Source of the DNA: Dactylorhiza incarnata
Taxonomy: Eukaryota; Streptophyta; Magnoliopsida; Asparagales; Orchidaceae
Direction of reading: 5' to 3'
DNA length: 64,000 nucleotides
NCBI GenBank assembly: GCA_033032865.1
Contig: JAWHQI010000049.1
Coordinates: 8,543,001-8,607,000 of the forward strand
Shown in pieces: positions 1-11,039 of this stretch (the first letter of the stretch is position 1; every line of letters begins with the position of its first letter). Below the pieces are notes generated by a model. The model worked only from the letters and a program-made list of their open reading frames with translations. It was not told the DNA's origin and ran no database searches. Position numbers and translations under genes: made by a program.

Positions 1-3000
1 AAACAAATCTGGGTACCTAAGGCTTCCACCTATACCATGGGAGGGACCACTTGGGTAACCAGATCTTTACTCTCATCATCTTTTTAGGTGTGCGTGCAGG
101 CTAGGAACAAGGAAGACGTGTGGTATTTGGACTCTGGATGTTCAAAACACATGACGGGCGATAAATCAAAGTTCCTTAGCCTGGAGATGAAGAAAGGTGG
201 AACAGTGATATTTGGAGATAATGGCAAGGGTAAAGTCAAAGGCATTGGAGTAGTAGGTAACGAAGAATTTGAAATTTCAAATGTTTTATATGTTAAAGGT
301 TTGAAACATAATTTAATTTCTATTAGTCAACTATGTGATAAAAATCTAAATGTTTTATTTGACTCTAACTCAAACCTTTGCAAAATTATTGATTCTAAAA
401 CAAATGAAATCGTACTTACTGCACCAAGAATAAACAATGTCTATACAATCACTTTTCATGATTTATCTCATTCTACACTTAAATGTTTTATTTCAAAGAA
501 TGATGAACTTGAATTATGGCATAGGAGACTAGGACATTCTAGTGCTAAACGCATAGTAAAGCTTTCTAAAAATAAAATAATAAAAGGTTTACCAAATTTG
601 AATGGAAAGCTTGCTTCATTATGTTCACCATGCCAAAAAGGAAAGTTTACAAAATCATCTTTTAAAAACAAAAATGTTATTTCTACTACTAGACCTTTAC
701 ATTTATTACATATGGACTTGTTTGGTCCAATTACTACACAAAGTCTAGGAGGTAGAAAATATACGTTTGTTATTATTGATGATTATTCTAGATTTTGTTG
801 GACATTGTTTTTAAATTCAAAATCTGATGCTTTTGATGAATTTGTAAAACTAATTTCACGTATTCAAAATGAACTTGATTTAAAAGTAAAATGCATTAGA
901 TCAGATCATGGAGGAGAGTTTGATAATGAAAAATTTATTTCATATTGTAATGAATTTGGGATAAAACATGAATTTTCCGCTCCTCGCACACCACAGCAAA
1001 ATGGTGTAGTGGAGAGGAAAAATAGAACACTTCAAGAATTAGGACGTACTATGCTTTGTGAATTTAAATTGCCAAAATATTTTTGGGCCGAAGCAGTTAG
1101 TACTGCATGTTATATTATTAATCGTGTCATGATTCGTCCTACATTAAAATTAACTCCTTATGAAATTTATTTTCAAAGAAAACCAAATGTATCTTACTTT
1201 AAAGTTTTTGGTTGTAAATGCTTTATTTTGAATACAAAAGATAACTTAGGCAAATTTGATGAAAAATGTGATGAAGGAATTTTCATTGGTTATTCTTCAA
1301 CTAGCAAGGCCTATAGAGTTTATAATAAACGTACTAAAGTGGTTGAAGAATGTATTCATGTAAAATTTGATGAAAACATTTCTTGTGTAGAAAATACTAA
1401 AGTTGCAGGTAATGAGAAAAATGAAGAAAATGAACAAAATCTGAGGAAAAATGATGATAATGATGATGAAGAAAAAGTAGAGAAAGAAGACGAAAAAGAT
1501 GGTGAAGAAGAAGAAGAACAAGGATATGTACCTCCAACCGAGCTAAGGTTCTCAAAAGATCATCCACAAGAACTTGTTATTGGAGAACCATCAAGTGGGG
1601 TACGTACACATTCTAGTTTACATGAAAGTTTTTCAAATTTATGTTTTGTCTCAAATATAGAACCAAAAGATGTTGCCACCGCTTTAAATGATGAATCTTG
1701 GTTTCTAGCTATGAATGAAAAACTCAACCAATTTGAAAGAAATAAAGTTTGGATTCTTGTAGATAGACCTAGTGATCATCTTGTGGTAGGAGTCAAATGA
1801 GTTTTTAAAAATAAATTAGATACTGACTATAGGATCACTAGAAACAAAGCTAGGCTTGTAGCGAAAGGATACAATCAAATTGAAGAGGTAGATTTTAAAG
1901 AAACTTTTGCACCCGTTGCACGATTGGAAGCAGTTAGAATTTTTGTTGCATTTGTTAGTCATAAAAGATTTAAATTATTGCAAATGGATATTAAAACTGC
2001 ATTTTTAAACGGGTTGATTAAAGAAGAAGTTTATGTTGAACAACCCTCAGGCTTTATAAATGAAAAATTTCCTAATCGCGTGTATAGATTACTAAAAGCT
2101 TTGTATGGTTTAAAACAAGCACCACGAGCATGGTATGATAGATTGACCTTATATTTATTACAAAATGGTTTTAAAATGGGTGGTGTTGATTGTACACTCT
2201 TCATTAAGCAAGTTGATGATGATTTAATTGTTTTACAAATTTATGTTGATGATATTATTTTTGGAGCCACTAATGAAGAGTTATGTAATTATTTTGTCAA
2301 AATGATGGAAAGTGAATTTGAGATGAGCATGGTAGGAGAACTAAAATATTTCTTAGGATTTCAAATTATTCAAAAACATGATGGAATTTTTATAAACCAA
2401 TCAAAATATATACATGATGTTTTGAAAAGATTTGGATTTGAAAATCTTAAACAAGCTAGTACTCCTATGAGTGTCTCTTTAAAATTAGGAAAAGATGAAA
2501 GTGGATTATCCATAGATCAAACTTTATATAGAGGCATGATAGGTTCACTTTTATATTTGACTGCATCCAGACCAGATATTATATTTTCAGTTTGTTTATG
2601 TGATAGATTTCAAGCTAATCCCAAAGAATCTCATTTAAAAGCGGTTAAAAGAATCTTTAGATATTTAATTGGCACATCTAAACTTGGTTTGTGGTATCCA
2701 CACAGTGATGATTTTACTTTATTTGGTTATTCTGATTCCGATTATGCCGGTTGTTCACTAGATAGGAAAAGCACTAGTGGCACTTGTCATTTTTTAGGCC
2801 CTTCACTTATCTCTTAGTCGAGTAGGAAACAGAATTCTGTTGCCCTCTCAACCACCGAGGCCGAATATATCGCACTTGGTAGTTGTTGTGCACAAGCTTT
2901 TTGGATGAAACAAACATTAGAAGATTTTAATATTAAACAACAAACTATTGAATTATGGTGTGATAACAAAAGTGCAATTGATTTAACATACAACCCGGTC

Positions 3001-3189
3001 CATCATTCAAGGTCTAAACACATTGTTGTGAGACATCATTTTATTAGAGATCATATTAAAAATAACCACATTAAAATTTCATTTATAGGCACGGATAATC
3101 AACTAGCGGATATATTCACTAAACCGTTACCGAATTCCCTTTTTTCTATGCTTAGGCTAGAATTAGGAATCCTAGACATTTCACAATGA
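1..3189 (+). pseudogene. Copia-1 gag-pol remnant (protease end, integrase, RT, RNase H)
   Basis: One reading frame runs from base 1 (beginning KQIWVPK) to the stop at 3187-3189, broken by in-frame stops at 85-87 (TAG), 1798-1800 (TGA) and 2815-2817 (TAG). Domains in order: protease-linker YLDSGCSKHMTG (near 124-160), GAG-pre-integrase HHCC finger (about 514-650), integrase DDE with D in HMDLFGP (near 712), D in RSDHGGEF (near 900) and E in QNGVVERKNR (near 1010), reverse transcriptase with YVDDIIFG (about 2242-2265), and Copia RNase H ending ADIFTKPLP (near 3110). Domain order is Ty1/copia. The three nonsense changes and otherwise conserved frame indicate a recently disabled copy. No start codon is in the window; the GTG at 88 is only the first codon after a stop. 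Confidence 0.9.
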
Positions 3190-3551
3190 TTATATCACTA
3201 TTTATAACCTATAAAATTAAAAAACATTACAATAGCTATACATTTTAAAAAAAGGAAGAAGAACTAAATATTAAACGATCAAAATATACACATTCACCAA
3301 CATAAATCATGTCCAAATATTAAAAATTATTACAGAATTTTAATAAATGAGTACTTAAAATGTCTCATAAAAGAAGTTCACAAAATTAAGGAGAGATCTG
3401 GGCTGGGAAGCTATCGGATGGCGACAGTAGGATATCAGATGGCGTTAGCTCCCAGAAGTCATTATCAATCTGAATCCTCCTCATTTCGACTACCTGCTCC
3501 ACTGCTTTCTGGAAGATCATAAACTGGTCTCCTTACCACTGCCTTCCTACG
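3190..3551. other. Spacer between pol and antisense gene, with GGATATC-type words
   Basis: Non-coding. At 3409-3450 it holds diverged copies of the Copia-1 palindromic word (ctatcggatggcgacag, then gatatcagatggcgttag), the same word family as in the LTR U3. No other feature is visible. Confidence 0.6.
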
Positions 3552-4631
3552 TCAAGCCTGACTAACTGATTGGCGACGCGGCTCCTCCTCCGTAGGCACT
3601 TCCCATTCAGCGGCTTCAGCAGGCGTAGGTTTTAATTTTAGTCCCTTAACAAGGAACTTCATGAACTTCTGCATCCGTGTCCGATCCTTCTTCACCTCCA
3701 CTTTGTGTTCCTCAAAAGACCTTCTATGCTCTTGAAATTCATCAATGTGTCTATCCAACTTGGTTTGAAAAGTGTCGAGTGCCTCCCGCATAGACCCTCC
3801 ACGTGAAATAGGAGGCTCTCTCATCTCCGTAGTAGGCGGTTTCCGTTGATTTTTCTTAGTCTTTATACTCGCCGTTTGATATATATCTGGGACACAATCT
3901 CCAATATAAAAGTCTTGATCTATCCATGCGTATTCCTTGAATAGAATACGCTGGATAATGGCACCCAAAGGGAGGGAATGTGCCTTTTTCCACTCAGGAT
4001 TTTTGAGGCGGAATGTATAGCGAATCATAGACAAAAGAAGATCGTTCATATCAAATAATTCTTTCTCCACTATAAAATAAGTCACAAGACTAAGTTGATC
4101 CGTAATACTATGAGTATCACCGGATTTCAACATAATCGTGTGCCTTAGTATGTCTTGAACAAGACGAGCATCGTCTGACAATGTCATCATAGTGGTTATA
4201 AGGTTCTTTGTAGAATTTCCATGCAAAGACATGTTCACTAAGGTCCAATCTCTTTCTAGTCTATAGTTCTCAACTATATCCAAAACATTACTACTTTCCT
4301 CTATTCCAAATTCACTCCTTAAATCAAAGGGAGTGATCTCCACATATTGGCCTTGGATTTTTGATCTAACTCCTCCATTCAAATCAGTGTACGTAGGATC
4401 CTCAAGATGATTATAAAACTCTCGTACTAAAAAAGAGGAGAACAAGTCTTGGATAATAATAGAAATTATACCTGCCTCAGCAAGCATAAAATACACCCGT
4501 TCATGACGTGGGAGATCAAATTCCACAAATTTCGAAATTCCAATTTGGGCTTTCTCTATGCCCGGATAACTTTGATAGGACGAATGCGCATCTCCAGAAT
4601 CACTCCTTTGGGATCTCCAACTGGATGACAT
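3552..4631 (-). CDS. Copia-1 antisense extra ORF (putative plant transposon protein type)
   Basis: An uninterrupted 359-codon frame antisense to pol, between pol and the 3' LTR. The N-terminal half (about residues 25-250) is a mixed helical region resembling the putative plant transposon protein domain often found as an extra ORF in plant LTR retrotransposons; I recognise the type but not a biochemical function. The C-terminal 100 residues are highly charged with a predicted coiled coil (LDRHIDEFQEHRRSFEEHKVEV). It stays open although pol has three stops, so it may have been kept longer or be younger. The ATG at 4631 lies 2 nt after a good splice acceptor (TTATACAG at 4634), which supports this start. 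It could also be a non-functional remnant. Confidence 0.7.
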   Translation of the reverse strand: MSSSWRSQRSDSGDAHSSYQSYPGIEKAQIGISKFVEFDLPRHERVYFMLAEAGIISIIIQDLFSSFLVREFYNHLEDPTYTDLNGGVRSKIQGQYVEITPFDLRSEFGIEESSNVLDIVENYRLERDWTLVNMSLHGNSTKNLITTMMTLSDDARLVQDILRHTIMLKSGDTHSITDQLSLVTYFIVEKELFDMNDLLLSMIRYTFRLKNPEWKKAHSLPLGAIIQRILFKEYAWIDQDFYIGDCVPDIYQTASIKTKKNQRKPPTTEMREPPISRGGSMREALDTFQTKLDRHIDEFQEHRRSFEEHKVEVKKDRTRMQKFMKFLVKGLKLKPTPAEAAEWEVPTEEEPRRQSVSQA

Positions 4632-4633
4632 AT

Positions 4634-5183
4634 CTGTATAAGAAATACAAAATTATTTAGAAACTGGAACTGTCGGATATCCGATAACCTTCTGTAGGAT
4701 ATCCGATAGCTCAAAATCCTACTTCCGGAATTTCATCTCACAAATATTCTTACTATCACAAATTCACATATTTTTTCTTCACAAACAGACATCACAAGAT
4801 CCAACATCTATATAATTTTGACAAATCAAACTTTGGTGAAAACACTATTCATCATCTTCTTCCTATAAAAACAAAATTCAAAGTTCTAATTTTTTTTATA
4901 TATCACCATCACAAGATCTAAACCCTCTTTTGAACACCAAGATCTAAAATGTCTAGATCTCCTAAAATGATTCTTCACAAAAACTCAATGAAAACAAAGA
5001 GGAATATCAAAATCAAGATCTACATTTTTTTTCTTCACAAAAACACCATGAAAACCAAGATCTAAAATGTCTAGATCTACATTTTTTTCTTCACAAAAAC
5101 TCCATGAAAACCAAGAGGAATATCAAAATCACAATAAAATTTGAAAACTTTTAAACAAAAATTGAAAAATCAAAGTTCCTCAC
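4634..5183 (-). other. Putative 5'-UTR intron of the Copia-1 antisense gene
   Basis: On the minus strand a donor (CTAAG|GTGAGG, G at 5183) and an acceptor (CTTATACAG ending at 4634) bound 550 AT-rich nt directly upstream of the ATG at 4631. Two palindromic words (gtcggatatccgata at about 4672-4686 and aggatatccgatag at about 4696-4709) lie inside it. Splicing is inferred from sequence only. Confidence 0.5.
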
Positions 5184-5276
5184 CTTAGATCTAAAGGTTT
5201 TCGGCGACCTGGAGCTCTAAATCTCAGAAAAATTCCTAAAAGTGAAGTGAGGCGTCGGTGGAAAGACGAAACGATT

Positions 5277-5335
5277 CCTTTTATCTTTTTAGAGATGTCG
5301 GATGGCGACATCTAGCCGTCGGAAATCCGACAGCT
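5277..5335 (-). promoter_or_regulatory. Putative internal promoter of the Copia-1 antisense gene
   Basis: Reading the minus strand, the words GTCGGATTTCCGAC (about 5315-5334) and TGTCGCCATCCGACA (about 5296-5311) are followed within 15 nt by a TATA-like GATAAAAGG (5277-5285). The same word type sits upstream of the TATA box in the LTR U3. The predicted transcript would start near 5250 and splice at 5183. Confidence 0.45.
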
Positions 5336-5340
5336 CCCAA

Positions 5341-6609
5341 AAATTGACTTCTATTCTTCTCTAGCTATTTTCATTCCCTGTTTCTCTAAATGTTCATATG
5401 AGAATTTTATAATCTTGCATAAATGATTCTTCATGTGTTATCTTTCGTACAAATAGCTTAACACATGATTACGATGTTCAAACTTATGTTATCATTGTAA
5501 TGACACTTTCATATAGGAATTAAGAATTGTTTTCGCATGCCTCTAAGTATAAGAAATCTTTTATCTATGACAATGAGCAATCACAAATACTTACTTTGCA
5601 ATTACATGTTAATAAAATTTATTTTATACATACATCATGATTGCTCGAACATAACAAAATACATTTCATAAATGCTACCTTCAACTTTGCTACTTTGCAC
5701 TTATTCAAATTATACCATTTTTTTTGCTTGCAAGTGAATTCGGAGATCCTTTACATACATAAATATTCAAAAAAAATCAAATGCAAAACATATATTTTGC
5801 CAAAAATTTTGAAAAAAATAAATAAAAAAAAATAAGCACCTTGGAAAGAATTGTAAAGTGTCTTGTTATGCAAAAACAAAATTGTCCTTTTATATACTTG
5901 CAAAGTTTCTATAAGTTCATAAGTTTGGCTTTATGCATATTTATGTTATGTTTAACAATTCCATGATCATGTATATTTTAAATATATTCATATGTATTCT
6001 TTCTCAAAGTATCACTACTACACTTCATTGTTATTTATAAAATTTCTTTTTATGAGAATTGGACCAAAACGATTCAATATTCAATCTGCTAATGTGTCTT
6101 TCTCTGATAATTGAACTTGAATCTCATAATGGTTAAGTTTTTTTGCTTTATGAATATTGATAACAGATAACTAGAATGCTTGGCCTCATCTCTAATGTTT
6201 CCTATCTAGATATCATATCACTTACAAAGCTTCCGCTAGTGTACTCCAACTTTCCCTATATTCTTTCTTATTTTTCTTCCATATCTCTATGATACTCTTT
6301 CCTCGTCTCTATTCATTACTTTTGATAATATCAAAGGGGGAGAAGATAATAAGAAATCATAAGAAATCACTTAAAAATTCCAATTTCTTTTAAGTATTTG
6401 TATTAAAATACTTAATTAATACACGGAGCATACATGTAGGGGGAGTTTATATGTCTGGGGAGAATATTTTTAGAAGGAGCTAATATTAAGGGGGAGATCA
6501 TGGAGATCATATGTTCACACTTGTAGACACATGATATACTTCTCAATATCTCTATAGGATTTATTTGATTTCTTTTTATACGGATTTGTTATTATCAAAA
6601 GGGGGAGAT
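5341..6609 (+). other. Copia-1 3' untranslated region with repeated polypurine tracts
   Basis: AT-rich, no credible ORF. Four GGGGGAGA-like purine tracts occur near 6337, 6438, 6491 and 6599. The last (aaaagggggagat, 6597-6609) abuts the LTR and is the functional PPT candidate. Multiple PPTs upstream of the 3' LTR have been reported for Sireviruses. Confidence 0.7.
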
Positions 6610-7902
6610 TGTTGGAGCATGCGTTCCGCACTCGTCCGATTTGAGAATAACTAATCCCGAATGTATTTGATCCTATTTTTGATTAATGGTGTGTAGATAA
6701 GAGGTGCAAGAATAACATGTTTGCAATTGGAGCAAAAAAACCAATTTTCCAGAAATTGGAGCTATCGGATTTCCGACAGCAGTACCGGATTTCCGACAGC
6801 GCACAATTTCTTCCGTTCTCCGATCTCTACTCAACGGTTTAGAGCTATCGGAATTCCGACAGCAGTAATGGATATCCGACAGCGCACGATCTTCCCGCAA
6901 CCCTACGACGTGCAGCAGTTACGCAAGCTAACAGATTTCTGATAGTGCTATCGGATATCCGATAGCCCACGTCTCAACAAAGACTTAATCGCGATCGCCA
7001 CTCTCCGTAAAAATGTCGAATACATGGGACACGTGGCACCTCTGGAGCTATCAGATTTTGGCGATACCTAGCTAACGGATGGCGTTATCTATCCTTTATA
7101 AATTAGTTCATTTTGATCGTGTATTCTAAGCAATTGAGAATTCTAAGTCCTTTCCTGAGTGCATACGAACCAGAGAGCTCCAGAACCTCATCAACTCCCA
7201 TTTGTGCTTAGAAAGTTTGAGATTGAAGACGAGATCGGACGCGCTTCTACATCAATGATCATCTCGAGGCTTCAACCTTCCTTTCAGAGATCTGAATTTC
7301 TAGGGAGTTCTTCATTTCATCTTGTATTTTCATTTATATACATTTTACTTTGTATTGGTAGGGAAATCGTCTCCTTGTGCGTGACGTCTAAGTCCTTGCG
7401 TGGCTTAGGGGAAAATCACTTCCTTGTGCGGAGTGTCCAAGTCCTTGCGTGGCTTGGTAGGAAATCATGGCCTTGTGTGCTACGTCTAGATCTTGGGAAG
7501 ATCTAGAGGATAGGCTTGGGCTTGGTCTAGGAAGAGACAAGTGATAGCCTTCCGATCCTTGAGAGAAGGATTGGTAAACATAAATTGTTAAAAGTTTATT
7601 ATCATATTTGTGCCTTGATCTTAAGCATTGTTAAGATCATTTTCATTGTATGAGAATTTCATGATTAAAAAAATTATTATGTCTTTTTCTTTAATTGCAA
7701 ATTTGGTTGCTTAATCTTTAACTTAGAAATTTGTGTTTGAATTAATTTAAAATTTTCATAGTTTGAAAATTTTTATAAGTGATTTTTAGAAAAGCAAAAT
7801 TACTTTTAAAAATTCTTAAGAAAAAAAATCATAATTTAAAAAGGCCCTTATTCACCCCCCCCCCCCCCCCCCCCCCCTCTAAGGGCGCCACAAGATCCAA
7901 CA
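6610..7902 (+). repeat. Copia-1 3' LTR
   Basis: It begins TGTTGGAGCATGCG directly after the PPT and ends GATCCAACA, giving TG...CA ends, 1293 bp. U3 carries palindromic words (6761-6966 and about 7045-7090) then a TATA box (tttataaat, 7095-7103). Downstream, three imperfect copies of a unit of roughly 50 bp (ccttgcgtggcttggg type) lie at about 7360-7500. A 22-nt poly-C run (about 7856-7877) precedes the conserved end tctaagggcgcc. Both LTR ends closely match the Copia-D LTRs at 58052 and 59654, so the two families are related. Confidence 0.85.
6761..7103 (+). promoter_or_regulatory. Copia-1 U3 promoter: palindromic word cluster plus TATA box
   Basis: Five word copies: gctatcggatttccgacagc (6761-6780), ccggatttccgacagc (6785-6800), gctatcggaattccgacagc (6844-6863), ggatatccgacagc (about 6870-6883), and a perfect 20-bp palindrome centred on ggatatcc (6947-6966). 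A diverged copy precedes the TATA box at 7095-7103. Confidence 0.6.
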
Positions 7903-8089
7903 TCAAGAGCAGGTGATACTGTATAATTCGATTGTGTTACATTTGACTTTATGAGGGTGCTTTATCTTTTGCTGATCTAATAATTTTATGGTAATGTTTG
8001 TTAGTAGAAACAAAAGCGAGTCTCTTCCAATTTTATTTTATTATTATTTCTCAAATTTTAATTTTGACCGTCACCGACATGCCAAACGA

Positions 8090-8154
8090 GTTCACGAATG
8101 ACAGTTCATGACCACGTTCACGACCGTCACCGCCGTGCCAAACGTAACTGAGCC
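8090..8154 (-). repeat. Right-type TIR, copy 1
   Basis: The sequence gttcacgaa...ccgtgccaaacg matches the reverse complement of the left-type TIR at 10490-10552 over roughly 57 bp with a few mismatches. An internal partial copy of gaccgtcaccg.c.tgccaaacg precedes it (8066-8088). Confidence 0.6.
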
Positions 8155-8367
8155 TCAATAGAAACACATAAATCTGAATGTTCTTTATTCCAATATATTT
8201 GTGTACTCTACTTGCTTTGAATTGCATCATTTTACAACAATCCACTATAAAACTGCATCTTTTCTTCCATTATGATGCGGAAGAAATCGCGAAAGAATTT
8301 CCCGGTGCAAAGTTGAATAAGCCTAAGTAAATCAACAGTCTCATTCTAGTTAAGCTTATTAATTTCG

Positions 8368-8421
8368 AATAATAAAGGTGTTGTTTAGAAGCTAGTGTTT
8401 CTAAACAACACCTCTATTATT
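8368..8421. repeat. Perfect-looking short hairpin, copy 1
   Basis: Arms 8368-8390 and 8399-8421 (23 bp, one mismatch) around an 8-nt loop; the arm contains aggtgttgtttagaa. It is repeated in copy 2. It could be the remnant of a very small foldback element. Confidence 0.65.
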
Positions 8422-9405
8422 TTAATTTTAGGATACTTGGAAAAATATGTGAAAAGCTCTGATTATTTGAAAAGTAAAATTTGAAATAGTAGTAGCTTCT
8501 TGGAAACCTCTTTTACGAATGTTACTATTCTCTTTGAGGTTTATTGTGCATGCATTGAATGTCAAAACAATTCTAAGTTTTTCTTTTTTCTTTGACATCT
8601 GGTAGCTTTATACCTACTCATAATGGGGCAGAAGCAGATCTCTGATTCGTATTCTGTGCTGGTTTGAACAATTCTATGTCCATTTGCTGTTTTTATTTTA
8701 TTTGTTTATACACACGAGCCCTTAAATTCTGATGTTTTGAGTGATGTTACCAGCTGCGATCGTGTTTTATGTTGAACAGTTGGATTGGGATGGACAAATT
8801 GAGTGCAAGGGAATACATACTCAAGTGCCAGGTGGTGCAGAAAAAGGGGACGACTTGAATGTTTGCTCCTATAATTACCATGCTTAGTACATCATTTTCA
8901 TGGTGTTATGATCTGCAATGTAATTTTCCTGATGCTTCAAAATGCTCGCAGTCATCTGATGCAATGTAGTTTAGTGCCTGGTGCAGAGTCCCATGGTAAG
9001 TGCCGAACTTATTTAAAATTGCAAAATTTATTTTTTAGATCTTACTTCATTTTATGCACTTAAAATCATAATTCTGTATGAGCGGGAATTACATCTTCAT
9101 TAATTATCAAGTATATGGATTTCTGAATAGGAAAATACTGATATTTTGGTGCAAGTCATTGTGATTAAGAGGGGATTAATGGTTGGCGTAATCAGAAAAT
9201 GAATTAGGCAGCCAGACTTGGGGAGACAAAGAGTGGTTAATTATTATGCGTCTTCGTCGATTTCTAGGTTTGAGAGGGGTGACTGCAGCTGACAAGTACT
9301 GCTACTTTTAGTCCAAGATTTTATAGCCATTTCTATTATTTTAATTAAACCGATTCAATTTCTGTCGGAGTTCATATATTTTTTTCTTCCTATTTCTCAT
9401 TATAG

Positions 9406-9654
9406 ATATCAAATTATAAAAAGGATGTTGCAGTAGGTTGCATTCGGCGGGATTTGTCCCAGGAGGGAAACCATGGGTAATAGTTTAAGCTTCTCCATGA
9501 ATTTCATCATCATCAATATTATCATTATTATCAAATCTTTATCTCCATTAAATTAACCTTTGAACGTAACCCAGGTTGGACATTTGTTTGTGGAGATCAA
9601 ATATGCAAAGGCGCTGCACTTAGTGTTGTGCAGATTACGGAGAAGTTGTTGTGA
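9406..9654 (+). pseudogene. Aspartate-semialdehyde dehydrogenase C-terminal exons, fragment 1
   Basis: Two exons with proper borders: 9406-9476 (acceptor TATAG, donor ATGG|GTAATA) reads ISNYKKDVAVGCIRRDLSQ, and 9575-9654 (acceptor CCCAG) carries the continuation with CGDQICKGAALSVVQI and a terminal TGA at 9652-9654. This matches the conserved C-terminus of plant aspartate-semialdehyde dehydrogenase (lysine/threonine/methionine biosynthesis, plastid), whose family motif is DVAVGRIR...GLDIFVCGDQ.RKGAALN. A short deletion near 9583 shifts the frame between GLDI and VCGDQ, so it is not functional. No upstream exons are visible. Assignment comes from recall of the family motif, not a search. Confidence 0.7.
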
Positions 9655-10569
9655 TTCCTTGGCCTGTGGCTCAATTACTATATGAATTTGTGTATTGGAG
9701 TTTAGGATTTAAGAAGTAGAGTTTACTATATGAAATTTTGTGCAGATACTATATGTAAAAAAATAATTTTTGAAGTAGTGACCACGATTAGTGTGAACAC
9801 AATTTATTAAAGTCGGCATGCCATTGAAAAAAGCGGTGAACTTGATTAAATTTATAGTGAGATGATCAAATGGTAATAATCAGATGATCTCTAATGTTTC
9901 CAGGGTACCGTTGATTATATATCTATTGGCGAAATCAAATGTACACTGGGAAGATCACTACTTAAAATGGGATCACATTCTGTGTATAGCCACCTGAGAT
10001 TGCAACTATTGATTTGCGATCTGGAGGTTGTGATAAAGAAGCCAGAGTTGTGTATATAATATTTCCCTCAATACTCACTATTGATTTGCGATCTATAATT
10101 TGCCTGTGCTGGAAAAAGAATACTAAATTATCAATATAGATGCTTCTTTTTTGTACATGTTCAAAGTGAAGTGGTTATGGTGTAATGTTTTGTCAAAACA
10201 ATTTAAGCTCCATTTTGTAATGTTTTGTTGTTGTTATGGTTTAAGATTATACATATTATTCTGAGTGAAATTGAATTGACTAAGCACCGCAGACAAATTG
10301 TTTTAATAATTTTACATCTATAATGTATTAGAAGGCAATACTCATACTTTAATGTGGCATTGAGATTTCGTCCGGCAGACATCTCTTGCAAGACGGCATG
10401 AGTTCTTCTAGCTTCTCTGTTGCATCCATGGTGAGTTGTTCTCCCGCAGCCATCTGTCACACCCGCTCCTCCTTATTTTAATAAACTAAGGCTTCGTTTG
10501 GCACGGTGGTGGCGGTCAAAAACGCAGTGGTCATGAACCGCCGTTCGTGAACGTCCGACCTCACCTCCA

Positions 10570-10795
10570 AAATGTTCTCCACGCAGATCCAGAATGTTCT
10601 CCGCGGAGATCGAGAAGGTTCTCCACAGAGATCCAAAAGGTTCTCCGCGGAGATCCAGAAGGTTCTCCGCGGAGAGCAAATGGTTCTCCGCGGAGATCCA
10701 AAAGTTTTTCCGCGGAGACCTAAAAGGTTCTCCACGGAAAACCATTTGGATCTCCGCGGAGAGCCATTTGGATCTCCGCGGAGATCCAAATTGTC
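10570..10795. repeat. Subterminal CTCCGCGGAG palindrome array, copy 1
   Basis: About ten copies of tctccgcggagatccaaaagg-like units with 20-25 bp spacing. Units read ...gatccaaaaggttctccgcgg on the left and switch to ...ccatttggatctccgcgg after about 10740, making the array itself an inverted repeat. It lies just inside the left TIR, where many plant DNA transposons have subterminal transposase-binding repeats. Confidence 0.7.
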
Positions 10796-10819
10796 ATCGC
10801 AGTGATAAGAATTATCACT

Positions 10820-10975
10820 GCAAAGAGCATTCCCCTCTCCCTCCCTCCATTTTTTTCTTCCTTTCCCTCTTTTCTCTTCCTCTCTCCCCCTTTCCTTCTC
10901 CTCCCCTTTTTTTTCTCCTCCCCCTCTTTATCTTTCTCTTCCCTCCCCCCTCCCCCCTTTTTCCCCCCTCATACC
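10820..10975. repeat. CT-rich low-complexity tract, copy 1
   Basis: Almost pure pyrimidine on the + strand (ctccctccctcc, tttccctcttttctc). The second unit has it at about 15815-15960, ending in a poly-C run. Confidence 0.8.
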
Positions 10976-11039
10976 AGAGTAGAACCCGGCGGCCCCCCCG
11001 GTCGGGCCTCACTCTGGTCCACTGAATCTGACTGATATT

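Larger units (their letters stand above)
1..7902 (+). mobile_element. Copia-1: SIRE-like Ty1/copia retrotransposon, 3' part
   Basis: The window opens inside the gag-pol of a Ty1/copia element and runs through pol (to 3189), an antisense extra gene (3552-4631), a long AT-rich 3' leader (5341-6609) with several purine tracts, and the 3' LTR (6610-7902). The 5' LTR and most of gag lie outside the window. The protease-integrase linker (YLDSGC..HMTG), repeated purine tracts and U3 palindromes resemble Sireviruses, so I assign it there with moderate confidence. The right flank (tcaagagcag) continues exactly as in the undisrupted copy at 12685-12694, so the element landed inside a helicase exon of the tandem unit. 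Confidence 0.85.
7903..10985. repeat. Tandem unit copy 1, truncated at its left by Copia-1
   Basis: This stretch is near-identical to 12685-15970, allowing for an extra segment of about 180 bp in copy 2 near 14527-14700. It begins with the last 10 bases of a helicase exon (to 7912), then a right TIR (8090-8154), a 23-bp-stem hairpin (8368-8421), aspartate-semialdehyde dehydrogenase exon remnants (9406-9654), a left TIR (10490) and subterminal repeats. The two copies diverge after the sequence accagagtagaacccggcg near 10990. Confidence 0.85.

Noticed and set aside
6673..6942. Frames on both strands in the Copia-1 LTR
   Set aside because: They lie in the palindromic U3 block and mirror each other; no domain.
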